A DNA stretch of 64,000 nucleotides from Cladobotryum mycophilum (lineage: Eukaryota; Ascomycota; Sordariomycetes; Hypocreales; Hypocreaceae): contig CM071589.1 of the NCBI GenBank assembly GCA_036429605.1, positions 3,844,001 to 3,908,000 of the forward strand. The letters are read 5' to 3'. Made by a program: the position numbers and the translations under genes. Position 1 is the stretch's first letter; every line of letters begins with the position of its first letter. Under the pieces are notes generated by a model that saw only the letters and a list, made by a program, of their open reading frames with translations, had not been told where the DNA came from and made no database searches. This document shows, in pieces, positions 11,401-21,789 of the stretch.

Positions 11401-13270
11401 GGGACATGGACATGGGCTACATACCTACGTACGACGAGCATATGGGAGGGAGGGAGGAGGATTGCAAGTGTGCTTGTGCGTGTGCGTGTGCGTGCATTGC
11501 ATGGAGCGTCATCCCAATCCCTACCTCATTGGGTAGGTTATAAGAAGCATTAATCTATATTCTATGGAGTCATCCTACGCTGTCGAAGCACAAGCACACA
11601 ACCTTTTACGAAACACACTTCAACCCTCTTCAACTTTAGTACCTACCCAAGTACACACGAGCATCCAAAGGAGAGGGAAACAAGAGCCGACGTTACGTTT
11701 TTTGACTCACATATTGTGGCTTCGAGATGGTTCCGCTAAGCTGGGATTGCTGAAGAACTAACAGCGGATCGGCTCCTTCACCGGTGGCCACTCAGCACTT
11801 ATTATTACAAGTATACATGATCCATGATCCCATCTAAACGAGGACATGCTTTTGTGCGTGCGTGCGTGTGTGCGTGCGTGCATGCGTTGCATCTGCAAGC
11901 CCACAAGGAGTCGAGCTTTGAAACTCCCATGCCTTGGGTTGATGATGCTTGCCTATCCATATCCATATCTACATCTACATCGATTCTCCGATATCACCTC
12001 AAAACACATAGTAATAATACTACCTGGGTAATAACAATAATACTAGACATTAAAAACATTTCGTAAAACGAAAAAAACAACTAAAACAAAGAAACATCTA
12101 TTGTTTCAACCTTACACACCAATTTATCCTTCAGCCTGCCTGCTTGGGCATGGTATCGCCCAGTCTGGAACGCCTGGTGTTGCACAAACTGCAGCCATTC
12201 GCAGCGCACCCCCAGGTGGGCAAAGTTGCAGGGGAATATATATCTCATATTCTCCTCTCCCCCATGCAACCTCCCGGACTCTTTCGCACGTGGTAATTTT
12301 TTGTTTTTCTTCGCTAAACTTTCAAGGTTCCATCATCTTGAAACAAATGTTTTCCTCTCTTTTTCGTCTAGTATGGAGCCATTGATGAACGCCATGGTCC
12401 AGAAGCTGATGATCCATGATACGAGAACAGCCCCCAGCCTAGAGTGTTAAGAGGGTTCGATATCCGTTTTGGTATAGATGCAGCGTCGACTTATGCTGCG
12501 CCATGTTAGAAAGAGAGCGAAAATTGTCCAGCCACCAGGATTTAGGCAAAAGGGGAACCCCAGACTGGAATGCTTCAAGATTACCCTCCTTGAAGTTATT
12601 CGGGCTCAATTGGGAACCCGCACAGTGTATTCCTTGCGTCGTCCATGACTTGGATGCAATCAGTTAGGGTGGTGTTTGATAGATTGCACAACCAATCTTC
12701 ATCATGTGCAAGTTGATGATATGAAATAGGAAACATAAGATGACTCTTTACTAACTCAACATGGAAACCTGTTCGCATCATCAATCCCATTTTAAGCTGC
12801 AATGGAATTGGACAGCTCCATTTCCCCGGTTTAGTTTTTGGCAAGCCCTTCCTGGACCCTTCCTCGACTTTTTATCCTGACTTTGAAACAAGGTGGAGTG
12901 GGCCAGGACGGCTTGCTGCAAGTTTGGTTCACTAGTACTCCGTGTAAGATTCTGTACTTCCAAACAGTCCAACCATGATAAATCTTGCAATAATATACAG
13001 TGCAATATACAAGACCTCAATGGAAAGTTACATAGACCCCAGTTTCAGGGTCGAACTTATGTGATGTCACAGCCGAAAGCGGAGAGTTCGTCACAGAAGA
13101 GGCTTATGAGATGTTAATTGGTATCTTTATTTTTTCATGAAATTGTCGTCGCTAGCATAAGTAGATTATTAGACCTCTTTTTTTCTGGTCTCCACCCCAA
13201 AGACAGCGAACATACGCCATCCTCGTCCACCCAACTCAAATTTTATTATTCCAAAAAAGAAAGATGGCGT

Positions 13271-13999
13271 TCAGTCGACCTCGGGGAGAGGGATGAATCG
13301 GAGGTAAGGCTTCTCTATCCGGATGTCGGGGTACTTCTTCTGGGCATCCTCCGTCTTGACGAAGGGGGGACAATGACGTCCTGGCCGGGTTGCCAGTTGA
13401 TGGGGGTGGTCACGGTGTACTTGTCACCGGTCTGGAGGGCCTTGACGATGCGGAGAACCTCTTCGGTGTTGCGGCCAGCAGAGGCGGGGTAGGAGAGGAT
13501 GGTGCGGATGGTCTTCTTGGGGTCGATGAAGAAGACGGAGCGGATGGTGAAGGCAATGCCCTTCTCGTCAACGTTGGTGGCATCCTGCTGGTCGATCCTG
13601 TTGTAGACTGTTAGTGATTTGAAGAACAAGTTGTAGAAGATCCTGGGTGAGGGCTTACATGTCGTAGAGCAAGGCAACCTGGCGCTGCTTGTCACCAATG
13701 ATGGGGAAGTTGACGTGGCCACCAGTGACCTCGGCAATGTCCTTGATCCATCCATCGTGAGACTCGATGGTGTTGGCAGAGAGGCCAATCAGCTTGACAC
13801 CAAGCTTGGTGAAGTCGGGCTCGAGCTTGGCAAAGGCACCGAGCTCGGTAGTGCAGACGGGAGTGTAGTCCTCGGGGTGAGAGAAGAGGATGACCCAGTT
13901 GTCGCCAATGAACTCGTGGAAGTCAATGGGACCCTTGGTGGTCTCAGCCTTGAAGTTGGGGGCCTTGGATCCCAGACGAAGGGGAGCGGGGGCAGCCAT
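13271..13999 (-). CDS. 1-Cys peroxiredoxin (Prx6 type), with an apparent frameshift near the 3' end
   Basis: The exons are 13999-13659 and 13597-13271, with a 61-bp GT-AG intron splitting the codon for Met114. The product is about 222 residues, the normal length for the family. The peroxidatic site is PVCTTELGAFAK with Cys49. The later block INWQPGQDVIVPP is typical of the 1-Cys group, and no resolving Cys is evident. These enzymes reduce peroxides in the cytosol or mitochondrion. As written, the frame breaks at the G run 13364-13369 and would run to 13315 with an unrelated tail. One extra base gives the conserved ending KPYLRFIPLPEVD and a TGA at 13271-13273. A break at the end of such a conserved gene looks like a base-calling error. 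A TATA-like box and STRE-like elements lie upstream. Confidence 0.92.
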
Positions 14000-14115
14000 T
14001 GTGTATGTTGATGAGTTGTCTTGGTGGGTGTGTTGGTGGTGTAAGACGAGGGATGGATGAGATGACAAGGGAAGCAAGAGAAGAGACGCGTGCAAAGAAA
14101 AAGGTTACTCAAGCC

Positions 14116-14123
14116 TTTATATA
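14116..14123 (-). promoter_or_regulatory. TATA-like box of the peroxiredoxin gene
   Basis: On the minus strand the sequence reads CCAATGTATATAAAGG, so a TATATAAA box and an adjacent CCAAT lie about 120 bases upstream of the ATG at 13999. The position is plausible for a core promoter; it has not been tested. Confidence 0.45.
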
Positions 14124-14267
14124 CATTGGATCTCGATAGATCAACCCATAGCTCCTCTCTCCTCTCCTCTCCTCCACCTCCACCTCCACCTTTACTCACT
14201 CATCATAAAACCAACGCAATCAACGTGGCCAAAAGCGCAAGCCATAGCAAGAGAAAAAGCCCGTCAG

Positions 14268-14303
14268 CCCCTCCCCCTCACCTCCCACCCCTCCTTTGCC
14301 CCT
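14268..14303 (-). promoter_or_regulatory. Cluster of four STRE-like AGGGG elements upstream of peroxiredoxin
   Basis: CCCCT occurs at 14268-14272, 14274-14278, 14288-14292 and 14299-14303, which is AGGGG on the gene's strand, 270-305 bases upstream of the ATG. AGGGG is the stress response element bound by Msn2/Msn4-type zinc fingers in yeast. An oxidative-stress gene is a sensible target, but the C-rich composition alone could produce these matches. Confidence 0.35.
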
Positions 14304-14699
14304 CATCTTGGCCAAACTTCCCTCACCAAAAAAAAATACCCATGACAATAAAAAACACCTCCCATGCAACTGTACCTGGCGTGTACTTGAAAAAATGTCA
14401 CAGCCTGTGAAGATGGCACCCCAAGTTTGTGAGCAAAATCACTAATGGAGGGGGCCTGGAAGCGGCAAGGCGCCCCGATTGCGTGCTATGGGTGCCGTCT
14501 CATTGGCCGGTTGGGTGCATTTTGCAATTCGAGTCTCTCTGACGCAATGGACGCTTTGCGACTAGTTCCGGGGAGCTGCCAGAGCCCATGAGTCTGTGTT
14601 GGCCATTCAGGGTACAGAGTTGATACGGCTGGTCGGCGATGGGTGGATGGGCCCATGAGTGACCGATGAGCCGGAGTCCACAGTCATGCACGGCGAGAA

Positions 14700-14915
14700 A
14701 TGGATAGAAGCAAGGGACACGAACAGAAACGAGAGGAATGGGCAGAAACAAGAGGAATTACCATACATGGAAGGAATCATCAGATACAAGAGGCATCCTC
14801 AGACACAAGAAGAATAGCCGGGTACAAGAGGAACCCTCAGGCATAGAGGAAATCAAGAGAAACAATAAATACAAATCTGTCTTCCATATTCAGTACTCCG
14901 ATATTTATCTCCCAC
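14700..14915 (-). repeat. Dispersed repeat family R, copy 4 (inverted, RIP-like divergence)
   Basis: The complement of 14891-14909 reads GATAAATATCGGAGTACTG and matches the family core with only transitions against the copy at 36196. The adjacent sequence GAATATGGAAGACAGA and the following series of TTCCTCTTGTRTCTG-like units match the layout of the other copies. No coding potential. Confidence 0.6.
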
Positions 14916-15872
14916 CTCTTGTCAGGCTATATGGATTAATACTTGCAGGACTTATTGCGTGATTACAAATTGTGGTTCCATGAATCTAGACTTTGAGTTT
15001 CTCACGCGTCCATCTCCTCATTTTGTTCCGTCTGCTTGTTGATGTAAGAAATATGCCACGCCACCAATGAAGACACCCATACCTCAACAAACAGAGCATA
15101 AAGAAGAAGAGAGGAAGAAGAAGAAGAAGAGAACAAGAGAACTAGAGAATGAAAGCAAGGTTCTAGTGTATACAAACGATGACGGATTAAAACTATAAGT
15201 AATAATCCTCATTAATATCTTTAATGGAAGCATTCCTTATCGAACTAGCCTATGTCTTTAGGGTAGGTCATCCATTTTTCTCAATTAAAGCATCCATCAC
15301 CCAGACTCCTATCAACTCCACTTCTTACTTTCCGATTCTTCACATCTAGTTTAACCTACAACCTGCAGGTTTCCAAAAAAAAAAAAAAAAGTCCTGTCAA
15401 GATGGCGCAGATACCACCTCTCTCCGATTATGAGGATCTTATTGTGAAGGGCCGAGTGGTATATACTCAAATGATTCGAAATACAGGAAAAAATAAGTCC
15501 ACGTCAAACTCTCTTCCTACGATCGAACCTCGCTATCATACTAAGGAAGAAACGCCTCGGGTACCTACAATCATTATAAAGTAATCTATCAAAACTTTTT
15601 ACCAGCACATCGTTCAACATTACACCGGAGCTCAAATAAATAATAATTGGATATTTTACTATAGGTAAATATTATTGTTACTGTATCCTAAGCGGTAGTT
15701 GCAGTCATTCCACCCACCACTCCTTCTAAACTTAAAATCTCTCTCCGCCATGTACAATAGAAGAACATGACTGGAGCGGCCTCTACTAGAGGATGCCGCA
15801 GTCCGGCGGATACGGGGCGCGGAGAGGAAGAGAAGAAAAAAAAAGAATAAACATGACAAAATCCAAAAAATA

Positions 15873-15959
15873 CGACCACGCCAGGAGTCGAACCTGGAAT
15901 CTTCAGAGGAGGGGTGCTGAAACCGAAATCTGACGCCTTAGCCATTAGGCCACGCGGCC
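15873..15959 (-). tRNA. tRNA-Arg(TCG) with a 14-nt intron
   Basis: Read on the minus strand, the acceptor stem GGCCGCG pairs with CGTGGTC (two G-U pairs). The D arm is GCCT-loop-AGGC, the anticodon stem TCAGA/TCTGA and the T arm CCAGG-TTCGACT-CCTGG, with discriminator G. The anticodon TCG lies at 15924-15926, complementary to the Arg codon CGA. A 14-base intron (15909-15922) sits one base 3' of the anticodon, the canonical position for nuclear tRNA introns. Internal A and B box sequences are present. Confidence 0.95.
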
Positions 15960-16477
15960 ACTTTTCATCCAAAGCAGCTGATTTGTTGAAAGAGGGCACA
16001 GTATGCAGACCTATGTACAAGACACGATCAAAATGTTCATTGAGACATACAACAAGGTAGGTAGTAAATTCAGAAAGTCACATTCTATGTTTCACCAAGA
16101 TATTAAAAACCCAATTACAATGCTTTCCCATTCATATCAAAAATACATCAAGATTATAATTCAAGCGCATACACTGTATGATGCTATGGTATTCCCTAAT
16201 GCAACCGCTTTCCTTCATGCTGCAAAAAATGCCACGGCACTTTCCCAGCTCTCTCTCCAACATGCGTAATCCAGTCATCAAGGCATCAAATCGTGCTCTA
16301 GACTGTCGGGGAAAAAAACCCCATCCTATACAAAAAGAGGCCGACCTGGCTGTAATAGAAGAAAAGGGCGTGTCAACTGCCGGCATGGACATCTATGTGA
16401 TAATGTAATTCTATGTTCAAAAAAGAAAATCCCTTGTCTGTAACTTCATGATTGCTGTCTCGCCAGCGATTGGAGCT
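15960..16477. other. Intergenic, nothing recognised
   Basis: AT-rich sequence between the tRNA and the lipase 3' end. Short open frames are present but none has coding character; it probably holds the lipase 3' untranslated region at its right end. Confidence 0.5.
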
Positions 16478-18998
16478 TCAAATTCCCCACATATTCCCAA
16501 AAACTTGCCCTGTAGGCCCAAACGCACTATAGTCATCATTGAATGCTAGCTTTGGTTTGGGACTGGCCGGTACCGAATAACTGCTGTCGTAAGGCTCAGG
16601 GTCACTCTCCTCAGTTGCTTGCTCTACATCCGCGTCACTTGAATGACCTTGTTCGCTAGTCTCCAAGTCGTCCACGGGAGAGGACATGCGTCCTTGCGAA
16701 GCAGTGGCATGATCCGATTCGGCATCTGACAGGAATGGTAGTTCGGTATCCGTAGGTCCAAGTTCTGATAGGTCATTGTGCTCGGGTTCATTGTACCTGC
16801 GCACCGGCGGGGGACTGAGCGGTTTGGAGAAGTCAAAGTCCGGATTTGGGAAGGCTGTGGGGTGAGACGTCGACATCAGCATCCCGTTATGTTGCGGTAC
16901 ATGTGTTGAACTCTTGCTGGCTCGCTTTAATCGTGGTTTTCGGGTGGCGCCTGGCGATGGCGGACCTCGAGTCCTGGATGCCATCTCTAGGCGCTCTTCT
17001 TCGGCAGTATCGTCATCTGTGATGCTGCCTTCCAGCATCATAAAGTTACCTGGCATAGTACGAAGGCTACCACCTGATCGCCGACGCTGCCGCTTATGCA
17101 CCTGGCCCGAGTATGACGCATTAATGGCTGATGGGTATGATGTCAGGCCTTGTACGTGAGGCCGCAGATTCCCAGAATGGGCATTGGCGAGATTTCTAAG
17201 CTCTGACTGGCTCTCTGAAAACACAACTCTAGTCCGAAGACGATGCACGGCGCGATCTAGTGCCAACTCTATAGCACAGCAATCACGTATTCTGCTTAGT
17301 TTCGGCCACGTTGCGCGCTGACCAACAATACAGCACTTGAGCATAAAGTCAACTGTAGGGTTCTGGAGGATAACTGGGAGATTATCCATAGTCATCTCGG
17401 GCAGTATGTTAATGTCTCCAGAGTACTTCTGGCTAAGAACGCTCCGGAATTTAGTCATGACGTTGGGAAAAAGCCCATCTCAGCCATAAACTGAAGGCGG
17501 TGGAGAGCCTCATCTCTGGCAAGCGAGGTGAATGTCCCGAGCCAGTCGTAATCTTCGGCCTGGGTTGCGTTGTTTCGGTTGGCCCGGAGTTCTGGCGACA
17601 AGTAATCCTCCCTTGACAGGAATGGCGCCACGTGAGGGTTCACTTGCGAGACAATAAAGTGGTTGACATTAAACATTTCTGCCAGGCGAGTCATGGGCAA
17701 GTCATTCTCCACCGAGCCATCAATCCAGCGCTGCGGGGTTGGATTCCAAGGCCGGTGCTCCCCTGTCGCGGGGTCCTTGACAAGCAACGACGATCCGTTG
17801 AAGACCAGAGGAACGGAACAGGACGCTGCAACGGCAGACCAAATCATGACATTGGGGGCTGTGACGTAGTTGAGCAACTTGGGAAGCTCATACATGGATT
17901 CTGTCGACACGCAGATGTTGAGGATTCGACGGGTGCGGTTGTACGCCTCTTGGAACGTAATATCACCCATCATTTCCCGCATGACTCTGCTGAGATTCCC
18001 AATGTCCGACCAGCTTCCTTCTGTAAAAAGCCGGCGAAAATGATCCAGAATGCTGTCTGGTTTATCCGCCGGGTCAAATACGGCCAGGTCGCCATAAGGG
18101 AATTGTTCTATGAGTTCGGGTATCTCTTCGTCGGTTCTCGTGCACATGACAGCGCACACAATGCTCCCCGCGCTGGCTCCAGAAATAATTCGGGGCAAAA
18201 GTTGCGCTTCAAACAATGTCTTGAGAACACCGATGTGCGCCATGCCAAAAGTGCCACCTCCTGATAGCAGCAAGGCGCTTCGACCAAAGCTCTGACGCGC
18301 GAGCAGCATACCCTCAAGCATATCTTTATACGCAATGCCTTGATCCGAGGCGCTCTTCGCGATGACGGCATCAATGGTCTGGATTGTGGAATCGACATAA
18401 CGTTCTATCAGTGTCTTTGTGCCAAGGTAGGAATGTTTATATAGTTCGACGTTGCCCATTCCGCCGAGGTCGCGGGATAGGGCTGTGCGGATGAGATGCA
18501 TCATGGATTGGATGTCGCAGCTCGCTCTGGCTTCGTCGAGTTCCCGTAGTCGGTCCTCGATAAGATCGGGGTTATAATCGCCGGTGGAGGAAGAGTCGCC
18601 TTTCCATTCGTCGTTGCCCTCGAGGACGTCGAGCTCTTGGGCCGCGGTTTGCCATTGTTTCAAGGATTCGGCCTACCATGAGTCCTGTCAGCATCATTTC
18701 CAATGCCACCCACTCTTTGCGACAAGCCACTTACATTTTTTAGACGTGTGTAGAGTACGTTCTTCCTTTCCTCTAGCCTCCTGATATCCTCGCGCTCTTC
18801 AGACGAGACGCCATCTTTCCATGAGCGCCATAGACCGGTCGCCCCTCTGATTGTTTTAGAAACAGTGCCCAAGAGCGTCTGATCTTGGTTCGCGTGAAAT
18901 TGTGATAGTGCTGAAGTTGATTTTCGTTTCTGAGCGAGTCTCGTCTGGTTTATGTGTCTAGAAGAGATTGAAGGCGCCTGAAGTAGGAAATCAGCCAT
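16478..18998 (-). CDS. Patatin-like triacylglycerol lipase (Tgl3/4/5-SDP1 type), with an apparent frameshift
   Basis: Exon 1 is 18998-18735 and exon 2 is 18672-16478, with a 62-bp intron (GTAAGT...TAG). The product is about 819 residues with the frame repaired. The patatin core has the glycine-rich oxyanion loop GGGTFGMAHIG (about residue 226), the nucleophile motif GASAGS (about 253-258) and the Asp of the Ser-Asp dyad in RWIDGS (about 406). The C-terminal 300 residues are disordered and Ser/Glu-rich. This family hydrolyses triacylglycerol at lipid droplets in yeast and in plant seeds. As written, the frame stops after EMGFFPTS. One extra T in the T5 run (A5 at 17468-17472 on the plus strand) gives EMGFFPNVMTKFRS and restores the long C-terminal frame. 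The ATG at 18998 was chosen because upstream in-frame sequence to 19163 looks like membrane-type non-coding translation; the start is uncertain. Confidence 0.88.
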
Positions 18999-21162
18999 GG
19001 CGCGCAGGCTTGTCGTCGCAGGGCGAGCATCGGTCGACTGTGTAATGGCGGGTGGGACGGAATCAAGAAAGAGTATGAGGTTTAGTCCATCCCCCAAAAT
19101 GAATCTTGTAAGATTGCGATTTGAGAGGTAACAAGCCAAATGGATACACAAAAATATACACAAAAAAGGGGGGAGAGGGAAGAGGACGGAATCGAAGACG
19201 CTTAGGTAGGTAGGCAGGCAGACAGGATATGGGATGGATTATGTGGGGGAGAAAAGAATTCACGACGTCTTACTCCAGATCAATCTGGGGAATGAATGGA
19301 TCCTCTGAATGGAGATGTTGGGTTGGGGCCCAAAATGAACCATCTGACCGCTCTGCCACACCCGCTGACGGCGTAAGGTAGGGTAGGTAAGTTGTGGGGG
19401 ATGAATGCAGGATCCATGGGCCAGCCGCCATGTAGGCCGTAATTACCCAACGAGGTGCGCTGCATTTAGTGCATGCAACTTGGACGCTACAGCATCATCA
19501 TAGCGCTGTGACAGCAACTGAAGCAGTACCCTGAAGGTTCCATGCCAGGGCTCCAGCTGCAAGACTGGCCCACGTGCCACCATCCAAGACGGAGATCGTG
19601 GGGGGGGTTCCTTTTTTCTTTCTTTCTGTCAATGGGTTGCGACACATCAGCCTTCACATGTTAAAACAAAGAATTTTTTAAATTGCAAATCAATATTGAC
19701 AAAGAGCATCGTTGTTATCTGATAGGCCAGATAACAGAAAGAAAAGAAAAAAACCCTGGTCTCGATTGAACCCGCAAATACCTGCCCTTTGGCTGCCCAA
19801 GATGGAGCCTCTGAAAACGAACGGACCTTGTTCCTCTACTTTCTTCAAAGCAGCCCCTTTGGAGAATAGAAGCAGCTTCTTCTTTCGATTGCCAAGGGAA
19901 CCTAGACTAAGGCTCTAATCCATTACGTTTTAGGTGAGACAATCAGCGGGCCTAGAGAAATGGGTGAACGAATTCTCTGCCCGGTGAAAGGCAACCCCGT
20001 GAAACTTGCATAGTAATACTGACTGCAACATATTACCGATTACGTTAATGGCTGTGTTCACCAGATCAAGATCAGACAACAGACCAGAACAAGACATTCC
20101 CCCCAAATTACTCCGGTCTCGGTGTCAGGCGGCAAATCCGTTACAGAAGACCCAACAAAGCCAAATCCTTGAGGGAAAACGCTTGGATCGCCGTTAGCCC
20201 CGTCTCAATGATTCAACATGATGTGATGGAGAAACAAAGCCGCCAATGACCACACTCTGGTGTCAACATGACAGTTCGTAAGCGTTGCCCATCATTGCCC
20301 TGTTGAGCGACCTTGTAAAACCCCCTCTCAACGTCAAACCCGTCCGGCTGCTGCCGCTATGCCCGTCGCGCCACCCATGGGGGGCTATAGCGCCCAGCGA
20401 TCTCGCCGAAATCGAGAACTCACCAGGGCTATTTCATGCATGTAGGGCTCTCTTCTTGGGTTTTAATGAGTTGCGAGGGTGGTGGTTGATTTAATTATGC
20501 GCTGCAATCTACCTAGACAACTAGGTATGTATATGGCCTTGGTGTGTGTCTGCTGTCAGGGCAGTATCACGACGCGGCAAAGTTGTTGCCTTCAAGGTTC
20601 CAATGTCCATCATCATCATTCCATTCCATTCCTCCCCCGCAGCTGACTCATACGAGCCGAGTTAACGTGTGCTCCTCGTAATGGATTTGAACGCAGCGCA
20701 GCCCTCGATGTCGCATCTTGGAGGCGGAAAAAGCATGTGAATGGCGCCTGATAAATGACCTTTTATAGGCTGCTGATACGAAAAGCTGCCCAAGCCATAT
20801 ATTTTGCTGCAGATAAGAAGAAGAAATTACAGGACGCAAGCGATCGATCGATCAACTTGTCCTGCTGCCCTGAAAATGGAATCTTCTGTCTCTCAATTCT
20901 GGAGATTGAAGTGTGGCAGCGAGTTTCAAGGCTCATCTGGGCTGTGCTGCCGGATGAGTCAATCTACAGAGATTCCTTTACTCATCATCTCACATTTTGT
21001 TCCAAGAAAATTTGGTCATACAGTGCTGACTCACTGTGAAATTCAACCGTAGTTGCCTATATAAACATGCAATGATGATGTAAAAAACTGAAGATTAAAT
21101 AAACACCACCATTACGCTCTTCATTCCAGCGCCCTCATCCGAAAACCTCTCCAACATCAAAG
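18999..21162. other. Intergenic, about 2.2 kb without genes
   Basis: Contains the lipase promoter, a tetranucleotide run (TAGGTAGG CAGGCAG) near 19204-19225, and otherwise mixed sequence. No frame has coding character. A TATATAAA-like string at about 21057-21064 lies 100 bases upstream of the small gene at 21163. Confidence 0.5.
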
Positions 21163-21672
21163 ATGGGCGAATCAACACCCGTCACACGCTCAGCAGCCCC
21201 CTCGGGATCAACAGATCAACAACCTTCAGAGCCACACCACCACGTTGCCCCAGGTATTACTAATATTACCACCGATCCACTGCCGCCCAACGAGACCCAC
21301 GCCGATGCTACGGAAGACGGGCTAGAAGACAAAGGCATCCCCGGCCCCGCCGTCCGACAGCAGAAACTCGAATCAGAGATTCTGGCCGAGAGGTTCTGCA
21401 CGCTCGAGGAGAAGGAGTTGGCCGATCTCGTGAAGAGGGGGCTGCTCGATGATGAGGGGACGATTGCGAAAAAGGGAGACTTTACTATGGAGGACCTGCC
21501 TCAGTTACGGGGCGATGAGGCTTGCAGTGTCAAGTGGACGGTTCCGAAGAAAAAGCAAAAAGATTCGGTAACGATGTCTGGTGGTGGGGGGCTTCAGGGC
21601 TTGTCTGACGACGAATGGGCCAGCATTCTACAAGCCTGTCCAGACTTGGAGGATGTCATTCATGGGACTTAA
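21163..21672 (+). CDS. Hypothetical protein, 169 residues
   Basis: A single-exon frame from ATG to TAA, preceded by a CT-rich leader ending in ATCAAAG and by a TATA-like string about 100 bases upstream. The N-terminal half is Ser/Pro/Thr-rich and probably disordered (after MGESTPVTRSAAP). The middle (about residues 60-115) is charged and helical, with EKELADLVKRGLLDDEG, and is followed by a Lys-rich patch KKKQKD. The C-terminus is acidic and helical (SDDEWASILQACPDLEDV). There is no signal peptide or membrane segment. I do not recognise a family; its composition and codon use fit a real small fungal gene. Confidence 0.6.
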   Translation: MGESTPVTRSAAPSGSTDQQPSEPHHHVAPGITNITTDPLPPNETHADATEDGLEDKGIPGPAVRQQKLESEILAERFCTLEEKELADLVKRGLLDDEGTIAKKGDFTMEDLPQLRGDEACSVKWTVPKKKQKDSVTMSGGGGLQGLSDDEWASILQACPDLEDVIHGT

Positions 21673-21789
21673 ATATGAAGAGAATTTAAGTTTAGAGAAA
21701 ATAAATGAAAGGTCACATTGATGCTATCGACTTCGCATGCCATCATCAAGTACATCCAGTTGCACATTACCACCACCACCACCACCGTC

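Larger units (their letters stand above)
9991..13270. other. Long gene-free region, probably including the leader of the kelch gene
   Basis: About 3.3 kb without a supportable gene. The part next to the kelch gene (9991-11000) is pyrimidine-rich on the minus strand and is likely its 5' untranslated region and promoter. It contains a CACA/GCGC simple run at 10325-10350. Further left to right there are pentanucleotide repeats (listed separately) and GTGCGTGCG-like runs at 11470-11500 and 11850-11885. Open frames here are short, low complexity and mutually overlapping. Confidence 0.55.
14000..15872. other. Promoter of peroxiredoxin and gene-free DNA
   Basis: Beyond the peroxiredoxin promoter I see no supportable gene. 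The stretch includes an inverted copy of the dispersed repeat (14700-14915), a GAA/GAAG-rich tract at 15098-15150, and a poly(A) tract at about 15374-15389. A 60-codon frame at 15402-15584 has no recognisable features. Confidence 0.5.

Noticed and set aside
11089..11441. Three overlapping minus-strand frames rich in Met/Cys/His
   Set aside because: They are translations of the GGCAT/AGCAT and GGGAT microsatellites in different registers.
13715..14011. 98-codon plus-strand frame over the peroxiredoxin gene
   Set aside because: Complement of a conserved exon; Gly/Glu/Val bias typical of an antisense shadow.
17632..18264. 210-codon plus-strand frame over the lipase
   Set aside because: Opposite to the patatin catalytic core; no independent evidence.
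16478..18998. Lipase as two genes with overlapping stop and start (ATGA)
   Set aside because: Translational coupling of this kind is a bacterial feature; a one-base homopolymer error explains the break and restores a single family-length protein.
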